From the NCBI GenBank assembly GCA_947243845.1, contig CAMXIF010000007.1, positions 1 to 64,000 on the forward strand: a stretch of DNA of 64,000 bases. The letters are read 5' to 3'. How positions within the stretch are numbered: position 1 is the first letter of the stretch; every line of letters begins with the position of its first letter. The notes under the pieces are model-generated. The model was not told the origin of the DNA, did no database searches, and saw only the letters and a list, made by a program, of their open reading frames with translations. The position numbers and the translations under genes were made by a program. Origin of the DNA: an uncultured bacterium (GTDB lineage Bacteria; Bacillota; Clostridia; Lachnospirales; Lachnospiraceae). Shown here one piece after another: positions 24,349-32,437 of this stretch.

Positions 24349-25188
24349 TTACCCTTTGACCGCGCCGGCCGTCAAACCCTCTACAATCTGGTTACTGAAC
24401 ATACAATATACAATGATTGTCGGTATGATTGCAATCACAATCGCCGCAAACATCTGTGAATAATTCGTATTATACGGCCCTACGAATTTTGACAGGGAAA
24501 CGGGCAATGTTTTCTTTGCATCATCAGAAATAAATACCATCGCCAAAAGCAGCTCGTTCCAGTTGGCCACAAAGGTCATTAATCCTGTTACGAAAAGTCC
24601 TGTCTTAGAAAGCGGCAGGGCAATATGTGTAAATGATCTGTAAATGGAGCAGCCATCGATGCAGGCCGACTCAAACAACTCGTTAGGCAAACTCTGGAAA
24701 AAGCCTGTCATAATAAATATCGTAATCGGCAGCGACAATGTCAGATAGGGTAATATCAGACCAGCCTGGCTGTTTGTCAAATGCATCTTGGAAAACCTGG
24801 TAAACACCGGAATCAGGATACAATGTACCGGAATCATCATTCCCGTGAGGAAATAAGTCATCATAGCACCGGACAATTTCCATCTCATTCTGCCGATGGC
24901 AAAAGCCGCCATGGAGCCGATCAACAGACAAAGCATCAAGGTAATCCCGCAGACAAACGTTGAGTTTAAAGTCGCCACACCCAATCTGCCGGCTGTCCAG
25001 GCAAAAGTATAGTTTTCAACCATCAGCCGTTCCGGCAACGCCCAAGGGGAAACAAACAATGTCTTATCGTCTTTCAGGGATACATAAATTACCCATAAAA
25101 GGGGCAATAAATAGACAACCGCCAGAAGAGACAAAAATATGTATATGATCTTTGTTGAGATTTTTGACTTCTTTTTCCTTGTATTCAT
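24349..25188 (-). CDS. sugar ABC transporter permease (MalG type)
   Basis: This 279-aa protein has six membrane helices and the EAA loop (ESACIDGCSIYRSFTHIALPLSKTG) that contacts the ATPase. It is a CUT1-family carbohydrate permease. No ATPase gene is in the cluster, so a shared MsmK-like ATPase encoded elsewhere is needed. It ends 100 bp before the GH3 gene and follows the partner permease by 14 bp. Confidence 0.93.
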   Translation of the reverse strand: MNTRKKKSKISTKIIYIFLSLLAVVYLLPLLWVIYVSLKDDKTLFVSPWALPERLMVENYTFAWTAGRLGVATLNSTFVCGITLMLCLLIGSMAAFAIGRMRWKLSGAMMTYFLTGMMIPVHCILIPVFTRFSKMHLTNSQAGLILPYLTLSLPITIFIMTGFFQSLPNELFESACIDGCSIYRSFTHIALPLSKTGLFVTGLMTFVANWNELLLAMVFISDDAKKTLPVSLSKFVGPYNTNYSQMFAAIVIAIIPTIIVYCMFSNQIVEGLTAGAVKG

Positions 25189-25202
25189 ATTCTGCCGCCT
25201 CC

Positions 25203-26090
25203 TTACATTTCATAATTATCAACTTTGACAAACTTGTTGATGATAAACGTCACGATCAGGCACATGATCAAAAGTATAGTACCAATCGCACTGGCATAGC
25301 CGTATTTGAAATACTTAAAGCCCTGTGCGTAAAGATGAGTTGCCAGCACATCCGTCATATGGTTGGGGCCTCCCTCCGTCATATTAAAGATCAAATCGAA
25401 GAACTTCAGGGAACCGATCGCATTTAAGGACATCGCCGTGGCCACCATAGGGCGGATCAAAGGCAGGGTGATATGGCGGAAAGCCTGTGCCTTCGTACAG
25501 CCGTCAATATAAGACGCCTCATATAAGGTACCGCTGATTCCCGAAATCTGAGCCATATAAAGCATCATGGACTGACCTACATACTGCCACAATGACACCG
25601 AAGCAATCACCCACATAGGAAGAATGATAAATCCCTTGGTATCCATCAGCCACAAGGGTCCTTCTATCCCAAACTGCGCCAAAATCTGGTTGATACCCAA
25701 TTTCGGCGTAAAGACGAACATCCACAAAAGCCCCAGCGCTGCCGAGGATAATACACAGGGCAGATAATAAACGTTTTTAAAGAAGTCACGGCCCTTTTTG
25801 ATATTGGTCAGAAGCGCCGCCAGGATCAAACCTGCAATCAGCTGTGTCACAACTGAAAAAATCAGAAAAAACAGTGAGTTCTTCAGAGCAATTTTCATAG
25901 TTCTGTCTATGGTAAACAACTGTCTGTAATTTTCAAATCCAATAAACTTCGGCGCTGTCAGGGCATTATAGTCGCATAACGAATAATAGACCGACTGACA
26001 GATCGGAATAAACAAAACGAATGTAAATAATAGGAAAGCCGGTGCAACAAAGATGACGATCGCCTTTTTATCTCGTAATAACTTATCCAT
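25203..26090 (-). CDS. sugar ABC transporter permease (MalF type)
   Basis: This 295-aa partner permease has six helices. The EAA loop reads YEASYIDGCTKAQAFRHITL. The start at ATG 26090 has GGAGG close upstream; the ATG at 26102 lies on the ribosome site itself. It is separated from the solute-binding protein gene by a hairpin at 26117-26142. Confidence 0.93.
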   Translation of the reverse strand: MDKLLRDKKAIVIFVAPAFLLFTFVLFIPICQSVYYSLCDYNALTAPKFIGFENYRQLFTIDRTMKIALKNSLFFLIFSVVTQLIAGLILAALLTNIKKGRDFFKNVYYLPCVLSSAALGLLWMFVFTPKLGINQILAQFGIEGPLWLMDTKGFIILPMWVIASVSLWQYVGQSMMLYMAQISGISGTLYEASYIDGCTKAQAFRHITLPLIRPMVATAMSLNAIGSLKFFDLIFNMTEGGPNHMTDVLATHLYAQGFKYFKYGYASAIGTILLIMCLIVTFIINKFVKVDNYEM

Positions 26091-26116
26091 ACACACCTCC
26101 AAAATCTTAGAAAAAT

Positions 26117-26142
26117 GCAGGATTGGATTGCTCCAATCCTGC
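26117..26142 (-). terminator. intercistronic hairpin after the binding-protein gene
   Basis: A perfect 10-bp stem GCAGGATTGG/CCAATCCTGC with a six-base loop is followed by ATTTTTC on the minus strand. Such partial terminators keep binding protein levels above those of permeases. Confidence 0.75.
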
Positions 26143-26161
26143 GTAAATGTGCCATACTATC

Positions 26162-27505
26162 TTACTTATTCCAAACGTTATTCTTGTAGAAATCTTCCAG
26201 TGATGCAAGACCATCCTCAACAGGAGTGCCCAGATAGATGGAAACCATCGTATCATCGAAGAATGCGCCAGCCTCTGTGGTTGCCATGGACTCGTTGTAG
26301 AAACCGAAGGTGGACTTCGCATTGCCGAATACATCCATTACATACTCAAGCTGTGCAGGAGCCTTGGAAGCATCGTACTCAACTGTAGTTACAGGAATCT
26401 TACCGCCAACCTCAGCAGTATACTTCTGCGCTGTGTCGTCTGTAAAGTATTTCATGAAAGCGATAACTGCATCAGGATGAGCTGTCTTAGCGCTCATTGC
26501 CAAGCTGTCAGACTTCGCGATAACTCTTCCGTCTGTGCCAGGGAAAGCGAACACGCCGCACTTGCTTTCAAACTCAGGGTTAGCGCCGTTGATCTGTGCG
26601 ATTGCCCAAGAACCCTGAATCAGCATAGCTGCTTCTTCGTTATAGAAGTTTGCAGTAGCAACATCGTTGGTATCGCCTGCTGCCGTTTGCTGGAAATACT
26701 GAGAAATCTCAACCAATTTGTTGGTAGCGTTTACTACATTAGCATCAAGCCAGGAAGCATTGCCGCTGTCAATCGCTGCAAGATCTACACCCTCAGAATC
26801 ACACAGATAACCTGCCAACATGGATAAGCACCATGCAGTACCTGCGGAGATGGTAAGTGGTGTATAGCCGGCTGCCTGCAGTTTGTCACAAGCATCTAAC
26901 ATTCCCTGCCAGTCTGTAGGCATCGTGGTAACCCCTGCCGCCTCAAACATTTCTGTGTTATAGAATACACATGCTGCTGCGATATTTAACGGTACTGCAT
27001 AAATCTTGCCATCGTAGGTCTGCTGTGAAAATGCACCCTCACCGCCGTTGAAGGTATCCAGCCATCCGTCAGCCTTCAGATAATCTGTCAGGTCTGCCGC
27101 CACACCGGGATCAACATATACATCCAGGTTCGGGCCGGGGCTTACGATAAAGCAGTCCGGTGTTTCGCCTGCCGCAACCAGAGCATTCAGCTTCGCATAA
27201 TACTCTTCCAGATTGGTGGTCACTACGTTAACATGATATTTGCCTTCATAGTCTTTGTTAAATCTCTCTACAGTATCTTTGTACCCGATGGAAATGAGAT
27301 CTTCTGTTGCATTTAAGTCATCCCAGAACATCCAGGTGATTTCCTCAACACCACCGCCCGATGCAGACGCTGCCTCTCCTGATGACGCTGTTTCCTGGCC
27401 GCCGCCGTTATCAGCAGCAGGTGCATTACTTTCGCCGCCACAGCCGACTAACATAGAAGCAACCATAGCTGTGCTGAGTAAAACTGATAACACTTTCTTT
27501 TTCAT
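26162..27505 (-). CDS. sugar ABC transporter solute-binding lipoprotein
   Basis: This 447-aa lipoprotein has a signal peptide with lipobox MLVGC, a Gly/Ser/Ala-rich linker, and a type 1 extracellular binding-protein fold (EITWMFWDDLNATEDL, DGKIYAVPLNIAAACVFYNTEMFEAAGV, AAMLIQGSWAIAQING). It is the first gene of the operon and divergent from an AraC regulator. The ligand is probably a xylo- or gluco-oligosaccharide, judged from the GH3 enzyme. Confidence 0.93.
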   Translation of the reverse strand: MKKKVLSVLLSTAMVASMLVGCGGESNAPAADNGGGQETASSGEAASASGGGVEEITWMFWDDLNATEDLISIGYKDTVERFNKDYEGKYHVNVVTTNLEEYYAKLNALVAAGETPDCFIVSPGPNLDVYVDPGVAADLTDYLKADGWLDTFNGGEGAFSQQTYDGKIYAVPLNIAAACVFYNTEMFEAAGVTTMPTDWQGMLDACDKLQAAGYTPLTISAGTAWCLSMLAGYLCDSEGVDLAAIDSGNASWLDANVVNATNKLVEISQYFQQTAAGDTNDVATANFYNEEAAMLIQGSWAIAQINGANPEFESKCGVFAFPGTDGRVIAKSDSLAMSAKTAHPDAVIAFMKYFTDDTAQKYTAEVGGKIPVTTVEYDASKAPAQLEYVMDVFGNAKSTFGFYNESMATTEAGAFFDDTMVSIYLGTPVEDGLASLEDFYKNNVWNK

Positions 27506-27977
27506 GTAAAAACCTCCCTTTGATAAATTTGTGTAATCTGCATTAAAAAATGTATTGCAAAATGCATTTTTTCGTTACAAACAAAGTATACCAGAGGGTT
27601 ATTATATATTCTTTTTAATAATTGCGCTATGTATCCTAAAAATTGCTTTTATTTTATTTATTGCTATGATCATTTTGTCTTTTTTTTATGTTTTTCTAAA
27701 ATATTTTATGGTCATTCTGCCAAAAACTTTTGATATAACTTACATTTCTCGTAATATTTTGTATGTTTTGGGTTTGCTTTTATGCATTTTTGTGCTAATA
27801 TAGGAGTGAATAAAAGCAATTTTTATGACCAAATCAGCAATTTTTTAATATTGATAGCAATTTTTGACAATTACAGCCGGTGCCTTGCGGCAGATCTACA
27901 CGCATGACCATTCCGGTTTACTTTTAACCTGCATACAGGGATTTGGACTAAATTGTAAGAAGGGAGTTACATATCAT
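27506..27977. other. divergent regulatory region of the sugar locus
   Basis: AT-rich DNA between the binding-protein gene and the AraC gene. It contains the 12-bp-phased repeats at 27539-27568. No convincing ORF is present. The frame at 27555-27803 is a low-complexity hydrophobic artefact of AT richness. Confidence 0.5.
27539..27568 (-). promoter_or_regulatory. three 12-bp-phased operator-like repeats
   Basis: On the minus strand AATGCA, AATACA and AATGCA are each followed by six bases, giving a strict 12-bp period 34-63 bp upstream of the binding-protein start codon. They probably bind a regulator, and the adjacent AraC protein is the natural candidate. The phasing is shorter than the usual AraC half-site spacing. 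Confidence 0.4.
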
Positions 27978-28835
27978 ATGATCGAAGTATTAAACGGCAT
28001 CAAGGAAACTGTCATTTATGAGGGCATAGACGGATTTAAGCTCCACGACAATACCAACTTTGAAGCTTATCCGGAACACTGGCACACTCCCATAGAGATT
28101 ATCATGCCCCTCAAAAACTATTACAATGTCTCTAACAAAACTGATTTTTTTACATTACAGGAGGGAGATCTTCTCTTTCTCAACTCCGGCGTACTTCACG
28201 GCATGCCTTCCACCATTCACGGGGAACGTCTGATTCTTCAGGTGGATTTTGCTCTTTTGCATAATGTGGCGGGAATAGAATCCACCTTGTCTACCATCCC
28301 GCAGGCGCTCCTGCTCACACCGGAAACAGCGCCCACAATCCATGGACAGTTAAAGCAGTTGATGCTGGACATCTATCAGGAGTATTACAGCGGTTCCATC
28401 CTGATCGGAGCATCCATTTACTCTAAGCTTCTGGAGATGCTGGTGCTGATCGGCCGCGAATATACCGGCCAGCGGACGTCCTTTGACACAACCTCTCACA
28501 AACAGAAGGAACATGCAGAAAAGTTTATGAATATCTGCAACTATATTCAGGAACATTGCACGGAGGATCTGTGTCTGGATGATATCGCCGCCCTTGCAGG
28601 GTTCAGCAAATACCATTTTACCAGACTCTTTAAAAATTTTACCGGGACTTCTTTCTATAAATATCTAAATAAGAAGAGAATAGAACACGCGGAGAAGCTT
28701 TTGGTAGATCCGGAACTATCCATCACCGAAGTCGCCCTGCAGTCAGGGTTTTCAAGCCTCTCCGCGTTCATCAGAATGTTTAAGCTGATCAAGGACTGTA
28801 CGCCCACAGAATTTCGCAATCTCTACGAATATTAA
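27978..28835 (+). CDS. AraC-family transcriptional regulator
   Basis: This 285-aa regulator has an N-terminal cupin sensor (HWHTPIEIIMPLKNYYNV, LQEGDLLFLNSGVLHGMP) and a C-terminal double helix-turn-helix (CLDDIAALAGFSKYHFTRLF, ITEVALQSGFSSLSAFIRMF). It is divergent from the ABC/GH3 operon and likely activates it in response to a sugar. Start ATG 27978 is picked at the beginning of the family-like region, with AAGGGAG upstream. The frame to 27864 adds an unlikely leader. Confidence 0.9.
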   Translation: MIEVLNGIKETVIYEGIDGFKLHDNTNFEAYPEHWHTPIEIIMPLKNYYNVSNKTDFFTLQEGDLLFLNSGVLHGMPSTIHGERLILQVDFALLHNVAGIESTLSTIPQALLLTPETAPTIHGQLKQLMLDIYQEYYSGSILIGASIYSKLLEMLVLIGREYTGQRTSFDTTSHKQKEHAEKFMNICNYIQEHCTEDLCLDDIAALAGFSKYHFTRLFKNFTGTSFYKYLNKKRIEHAEKLLVDPELSITEVALQSGFSSLSAFIRMFKLIKDCTPTEFRNLYEY

Positions 28836-28879
28836 AGACGCGTAAAGATTGTGGAAACAGCAAGGAATCCTGGCTTTGT

Positions 28880-29716
28880 TCAGGATTCTTTGCTGCGAAG
28901 ATTCAGACACATGCCTGCCGGAACACAGACTTTGTCGTATCCGACCGTCATATAAACCGGTATAGCGGTGGGATTATACAAAATCCTGCCGTCCGCCGAT
29001 AGCACCAGAGAACGCATGGCGGTCACATATTCATAGATTTCCATATTCGTGGCATACCACACATCTTCCCTTCCCTGCAGCGCCTCACAGACATGTTTGA
29101 TATGCCCCCAGTTATTCTCCCGCTCAAACTCAAAACTATGCCCCCAGATATAGAAGAGAGCCAGATTACGGTACAGGGGCGGATTCAGGAAATCCTCAAT
29201 CAACGCATCCGATACTTTATTGTGGTGACAGGTGGGATGCCACAGCATAAAATCACCTGGCAGATTAAAGTTCAATCGGTCCTCCACGGTTCTGGCATAC
29301 ACGATGCCAACCTGTCTGGCCGTCTCGATCAAACGATCATTAAACTCTCCGAAGGGATAGGAAAACCCGCGCACAATCCTGTTCGTATACCCTTCCAAAG
29401 CAAGTCTGTCCTCCAACAGTTCCCGTACCGTCATCCCCTGAGACAATTCATTGAAAAAAGGATGGGTCACTGCATGACAGGCCACTTCATGATTCGCATA
29501 TAAAGTTCCCACTTCTTCCCTGGTGATATACCCTTCTTCTCCCAGTGTTCCACTGTTGAGGTGAAAAGTCGCCTTCATGTCATACTGATCAAAAATACTC
29601 ACCAGCCTTCTGTCATAAATCTGGGCATCGTCATAACTAAACGTCACCGCCTTATTTTTTCCCTCCGGAAATCGGAATTCGATCATGTATGGATCTCTTT
29701 TTTCTGTCAGTGCCAC
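28880..29716 (-). CDS. polysaccharide deacetylase family protein
   Basis: This 278-aa protein has NodB-fold motifs: VTFSYDDAQIYD with the catalytic and metal Asp pair, EVACHAVTHPFF for the H-x4-H metal site, and RGFSYPFGEFND. There is no signal peptide, so it acts inside the cell or on imported sugars, perhaps as a de-N- or de-O-acetylase for acetylated xylo-oligosaccharides. It starts at GTG 29716 with AAGGAG eight bases upstream. It converges with the AraC gene. Confidence 0.88.
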   Translation of the reverse strand: MALTEKRDPYMIEFRFPEGKNKAVTFSYDDAQIYDRRLVSIFDQYDMKATFHLNSGTLGEEGYITREEVGTLYANHEVACHAVTHPFFNELSQGMTVRELLEDRLALEGYTNRIVRGFSYPFGEFNDRLIETARQVGIVYARTVEDRLNFNLPGDFMLWHPTCHHNKVSDALIEDFLNPPLYRNLALFYIWGHSFEFERENNWGHIKHVCEALQGREDVWYATNMEIYEYVTAMRSLVLSADGRILYNPTAIPVYMTVGYDKVCVPAGMCLNLRSKES

Positions 29717-29732
29717 TATTTGCGCTCCTTTC

Positions 29733-30293
29733 TTAATTCAACGGTTCCCTGCAGAAATAACAGCTGTACCTGGTCTTCGGTATCATAGGCACCAGATTCT
29801 CCGCCGCACAGTATCCGCAGACCACACACCGGCTGCCCTGGGGAATCGGATCCCCATCCAGATGTCTTCCCGCCACAGAAAAACCGCCCTTGGCCTCTCG
29901 CAGGCGTTTCTCTTCCTCCCACTTCTCCCGGGCATGTTCTCTGGCATCTTCCGCCGCTTTTTTCGCCAAATAAGCCGTGGTGGACTCTTCTTCGTCAGTC
30001 GCCTGCGCCCGGGAAGCCGCTGTAGAAACCTGCGGCTTTTGCTGATTCGCATTCATGCCGCCCGGCGCGCCTATCCCTCCATGGGGCCAGGGTATGTTCT
30101 GTCCCCAATGTCCGCCGCGCGGATTTTGATTCTGCGGCGGGCGTCCATTGTTCCGGTTCTGATTCGTGCCGGCCGTATTCACTGTGGTATTGGGCGTATG
30201 AGAACCTCCCCGACTCTGGTTGTTCTTTTTCCTTTGAACAAAATATAATATAAGCCCCCAAATCACCAATACCTGAACTAATACTCCTGCCAT
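29733..30293 (-). CDS. hypothetical membrane protein with C-terminal zinc-ribbon-like motif
   Basis: This 186-aa protein has one N-terminal transmembrane helix (GVLVQVLVIWGLILYFV), a long Asn/Gln/Gly/Pro-rich disordered linker, a charged helix (AKKAAEDAREHAREKWEEEKRL) and a C-terminal pair of Cys motifs (CVVCGYC, CYFC) that may bind zinc. The family is not recognised. ATG 30293 is chosen for its GGGAGG site. It starts inside the end region of holA's operon, so it is co-transcribed after holA. Confidence 0.6.
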   Translation of the reverse strand: MAGVLVQVLVIWGLILYFVQRKKNNQSRGGSHTPNTTVNTAGTNQNRNNGRPPQNQNPRGGHWGQNIPWPHGGIGAPGGMNANQQKPQVSTAASRAQATDEEESTTAYLAKKAAEDAREHAREKWEEEKRLREAKGGFSVAGRHLDGDPIPQGSRCVVCGYCAAENLVPMIPKTRYSCYFCREPLN

Positions 30294-30310
30294 CTCATCC
30301 TCCCACTTTC

Positions 30311-31288
30311 TCACATGCTGTATTTTACAATCAAAAGTTCTACACTTAAGATATCATTCATCCGTCCGGTCTTGACGGCTTCCTCCGTCTCCACACAATC
30401 CGCCAGCGCCTTTCGCAGATCAGATTCCTTAAATTTAGACGCCTGCTCCACATATTTTCTGGCGATAAACCCTGCAAGCCCAACCCTTGTGGCGATGGTA
30501 TTGGCATCACAGCCTTTGTTCTTCAATTCCTTAACCTGTAAAAGCATATTGAACTGTCTGGTAATCAGATAGAGGATCCGCATGGGCGGTTCCTTCAGGG
30601 TCAGCAGATCATAATACAGTTCCATGGCTCGTTTCTGACGTTTGGCGGCTACCGCATTTATCATGTCAAAAATCTGGTTGTTCACCTGCCTGACGCAGAT
30701 TTCTTCGATATCCCGGGCCGTGACCACATCCCTTCCCAGACAGTAACACATAAGTTTCTCCAGTTCCCCACGGATATTCTCCATGTTGGTGCCGGTCTTT
30801 TCCAAAAAGAAATCCAGATCCCGCTCGGTAATCTTCTTATTTTCTTTCTTAAGAAATTCCAGAATCCATCGTTTGAGGACTGCCTCATCCTGGGTGTTAC
30901 ATTCAATCACGCGGCCTTTTGCCTGAACTGCCTTATAGAGTTTACTCCGCTTATCCGCCGCAGGTTCCACAAACACAAAAAAAGCCGTCTGGGCAGGAGA
31001 TGCCAGATACTCCGCCAGCTGCTCCCCGCCGTGCTTGAAAAACTCGCTGTTTTCCAGCACCAGTACACGCCGCTCGGAAAGAAACGGCATGGTCTCCGCC
31101 AGGTCGATGACCTCCCCCGGCTGAATTCCCTTACCCTCAAAATAGTGCAGGTTCATGGGATCACCGCCGTCCAGAAGGGCTGTTTTTAACCGGTCTTTGT
31201 ATTGACTGCGCAGATAGGCTTCTTCACCACACAGAAGATAGACTTGTTTCAGTTGTCCTGTTTTGATTTCTTCGTTCAGCTTTTTCAT
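30311..31288 (-). CDS. holA: DNA polymerase III delta subunit
   Basis: This 325-aa clamp-loader subunit opens the sliding clamp. It has VYLLCGEEAYLRSQYKDRL, LAETMPFLSERRVLVLENS, and the C-terminal collar segment FNMLLQVKELKNKGCDANTIA...GLAGFIARKYVEQASKF. In Firmicutes holA often lies near comEC; here it is about 10 kb away, on the other side of the exopolysaccharide operon. Confidence 0.92.
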   Translation of the reverse strand: MKKLNEEIKTGQLKQVYLLCGEEAYLRSQYKDRLKTALLDGGDPMNLHYFEGKGIQPGEVIDLAETMPFLSERRVLVLENSEFFKHGGEQLAEYLASPAQTAFFVFVEPAADKRSKLYKAVQAKGRVIECNTQDEAVLKRWILEFLKKENKKITERDLDFFLEKTGTNMENIRGELEKLMCYCLGRDVVTARDIEEICVRQVNNQIFDMINAVAAKRQKRAMELYYDLLTLKEPPMRILYLITRQFNMLLQVKELKNKGCDANTIATRVGLAGFIARKYVEQASKFKESDLRKALADCVETEEAVKTGRMNDILSVELLIVKYSM

Positions 31289-31354
31289 AATCTATATTCA
31301 GTATACTGGGTAATCTTCCAAAAAACAACTCCCTTCATAACCCCTGCCGCTGTC

Positions 31355-32437
31355 TTATTGCGTCAGCACCTCCACAATTTCCGGAAATTTCCAGGTCTTA
31401 CTCTCCCGGTCGATCAGCCCATAAGCCCCGCAGTCCCACCAGATACAGGACACCCCGAAGCGGTCAGCCTGCGTCTTATAATATTTCGTCCATGCTACGC
31501 GTTCTTTTGTGTTTCCCTTATCCACACAGCCAAACTCCGTCAGGATCACAGGAATGCCTCGTTCCACAAACAACCCATTCATCTCCTGAAAAGCCGTAAG
31601 AACCCGCTCCCTTGTGTCCGGTGTATCCCAGGCCGTATCCCCGTCTTCCCTCTGGCAAAAGCTGTAAGGGGTATACATATGGATGGATACGATCACCCTG
31701 TCATCCTCCGGCACGATCAGCCCCTGCATGGACTCCGTCTCGCTGTTCGTGGCATAGGGGCATACCAGCAGATAGCGTTTGCGATTACCACCGCCGGCAC
31801 TCCTGACTGTCTCCACAAAGACCTGGTTCAGATCATTGACCATGGTCCGCATCTCTTGTGTACCGGAAGTCCATTCATAAGAGCTGCCCCGCAGCCTCGG
31901 TTCGTTCATCGCCTCAAACAACAGTTTTTCATCATATTCCTGAAACCGCCCTGCAATCTGCTCCCAGACTGTCACAAACTCCCTGCGTATCTCCTCCTCA
32001 CACTCTATCTTAAGATCCAGCCACTCTTCATGGTGAAGATCCAGAATCACATACAAATCCGCCTCCAGCGCCATATCCGTCACTTCCTGCACACGATCCA
32101 TCCAGACATCCGCGATTCGGTATTCCCCGTCCAAATGATCCTCCCAGGTGACTGGAATGCGCACAGTGCCAAAACCAGCCTCTTTCATGGCTCGAAAGGT
32201 CTCTTTGTCCGCCCTAGGATTGCCCCAGAACGTCTCATACTCCAGATCATCCGCGTCCGGTCGGTAATCCCTAAGGCCCGTAGAATCCAAGGTATTTCCC
32301 AGATTGATTCCCGGCCCCATCTCTTTGACAAACCGAATCGCCCGTGTCCGACCCGCCAATAGAAAGCCGCAGGCCGCCACGCCCCCAAGCACAGCTATGC
32401 TCATAAATCCCCAAATCCATTTTCTTTTCCTACTCAT
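31355..32437 (-). CDS. GH5 endoglucanase of the exopolysaccharide operon
   Basis: This 360-aa protein has an N-terminal signal anchor (WIWGFMSIAVLGGVAACGFLL) and a GH5 barrel: MGPGINLGNTLDS, FGTVRIPVTW, VILDLHHEEW, acid/base Glu in EAMNEPR and nucleophile Glu in VILTEFGC. Cellulose operons usually carry such a hydrolase to trim or release the nascent glucan, as BcsZ in proteobacteria and CcsZ in clostridia. Its start overlaps the synthase stop by four bases (ATGA), showing translational coupling. Confidence 0.92.
   Translation of the reverse strand: MSRKRKWIWGFMSIAVLGGVAACGFLLAGRTRAIRFVKEMGPGINLGNTLDSTGLRDYRPDADDLEYETFWGNPRADKETFRAMKEAGFGTVRIPVTWEDHLDGEYRIADVWMDRVQEVTDMALEADLYVILDLHHEEWLDLKIECEEEIRREFVTVWEQIAGRFQEYDEKLLFEAMNEPRLRGSSYEWTSGTQEMRTMVNDLNQVFVETVRSAGGGNRKRYLLVCPYATNSETESMQGLIVPEDDRVIVSIHMYTPYSFCQREDGDTAWDTPDTRERVLTAFQEMNGLFVERGIPVILTEFGCVDKGNTKERVAWTKYYKTQADRFGVSCIWWDCGAYGLIDRESKTWKFPEIVEVLTQ

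Noticed and set aside
27555..27803. 82-codon hydrophobic plus-strand ORF
   Set aside because: Its Phe/Ile/Leu richness follows from T-rich DNA, and it covers the operator repeats.
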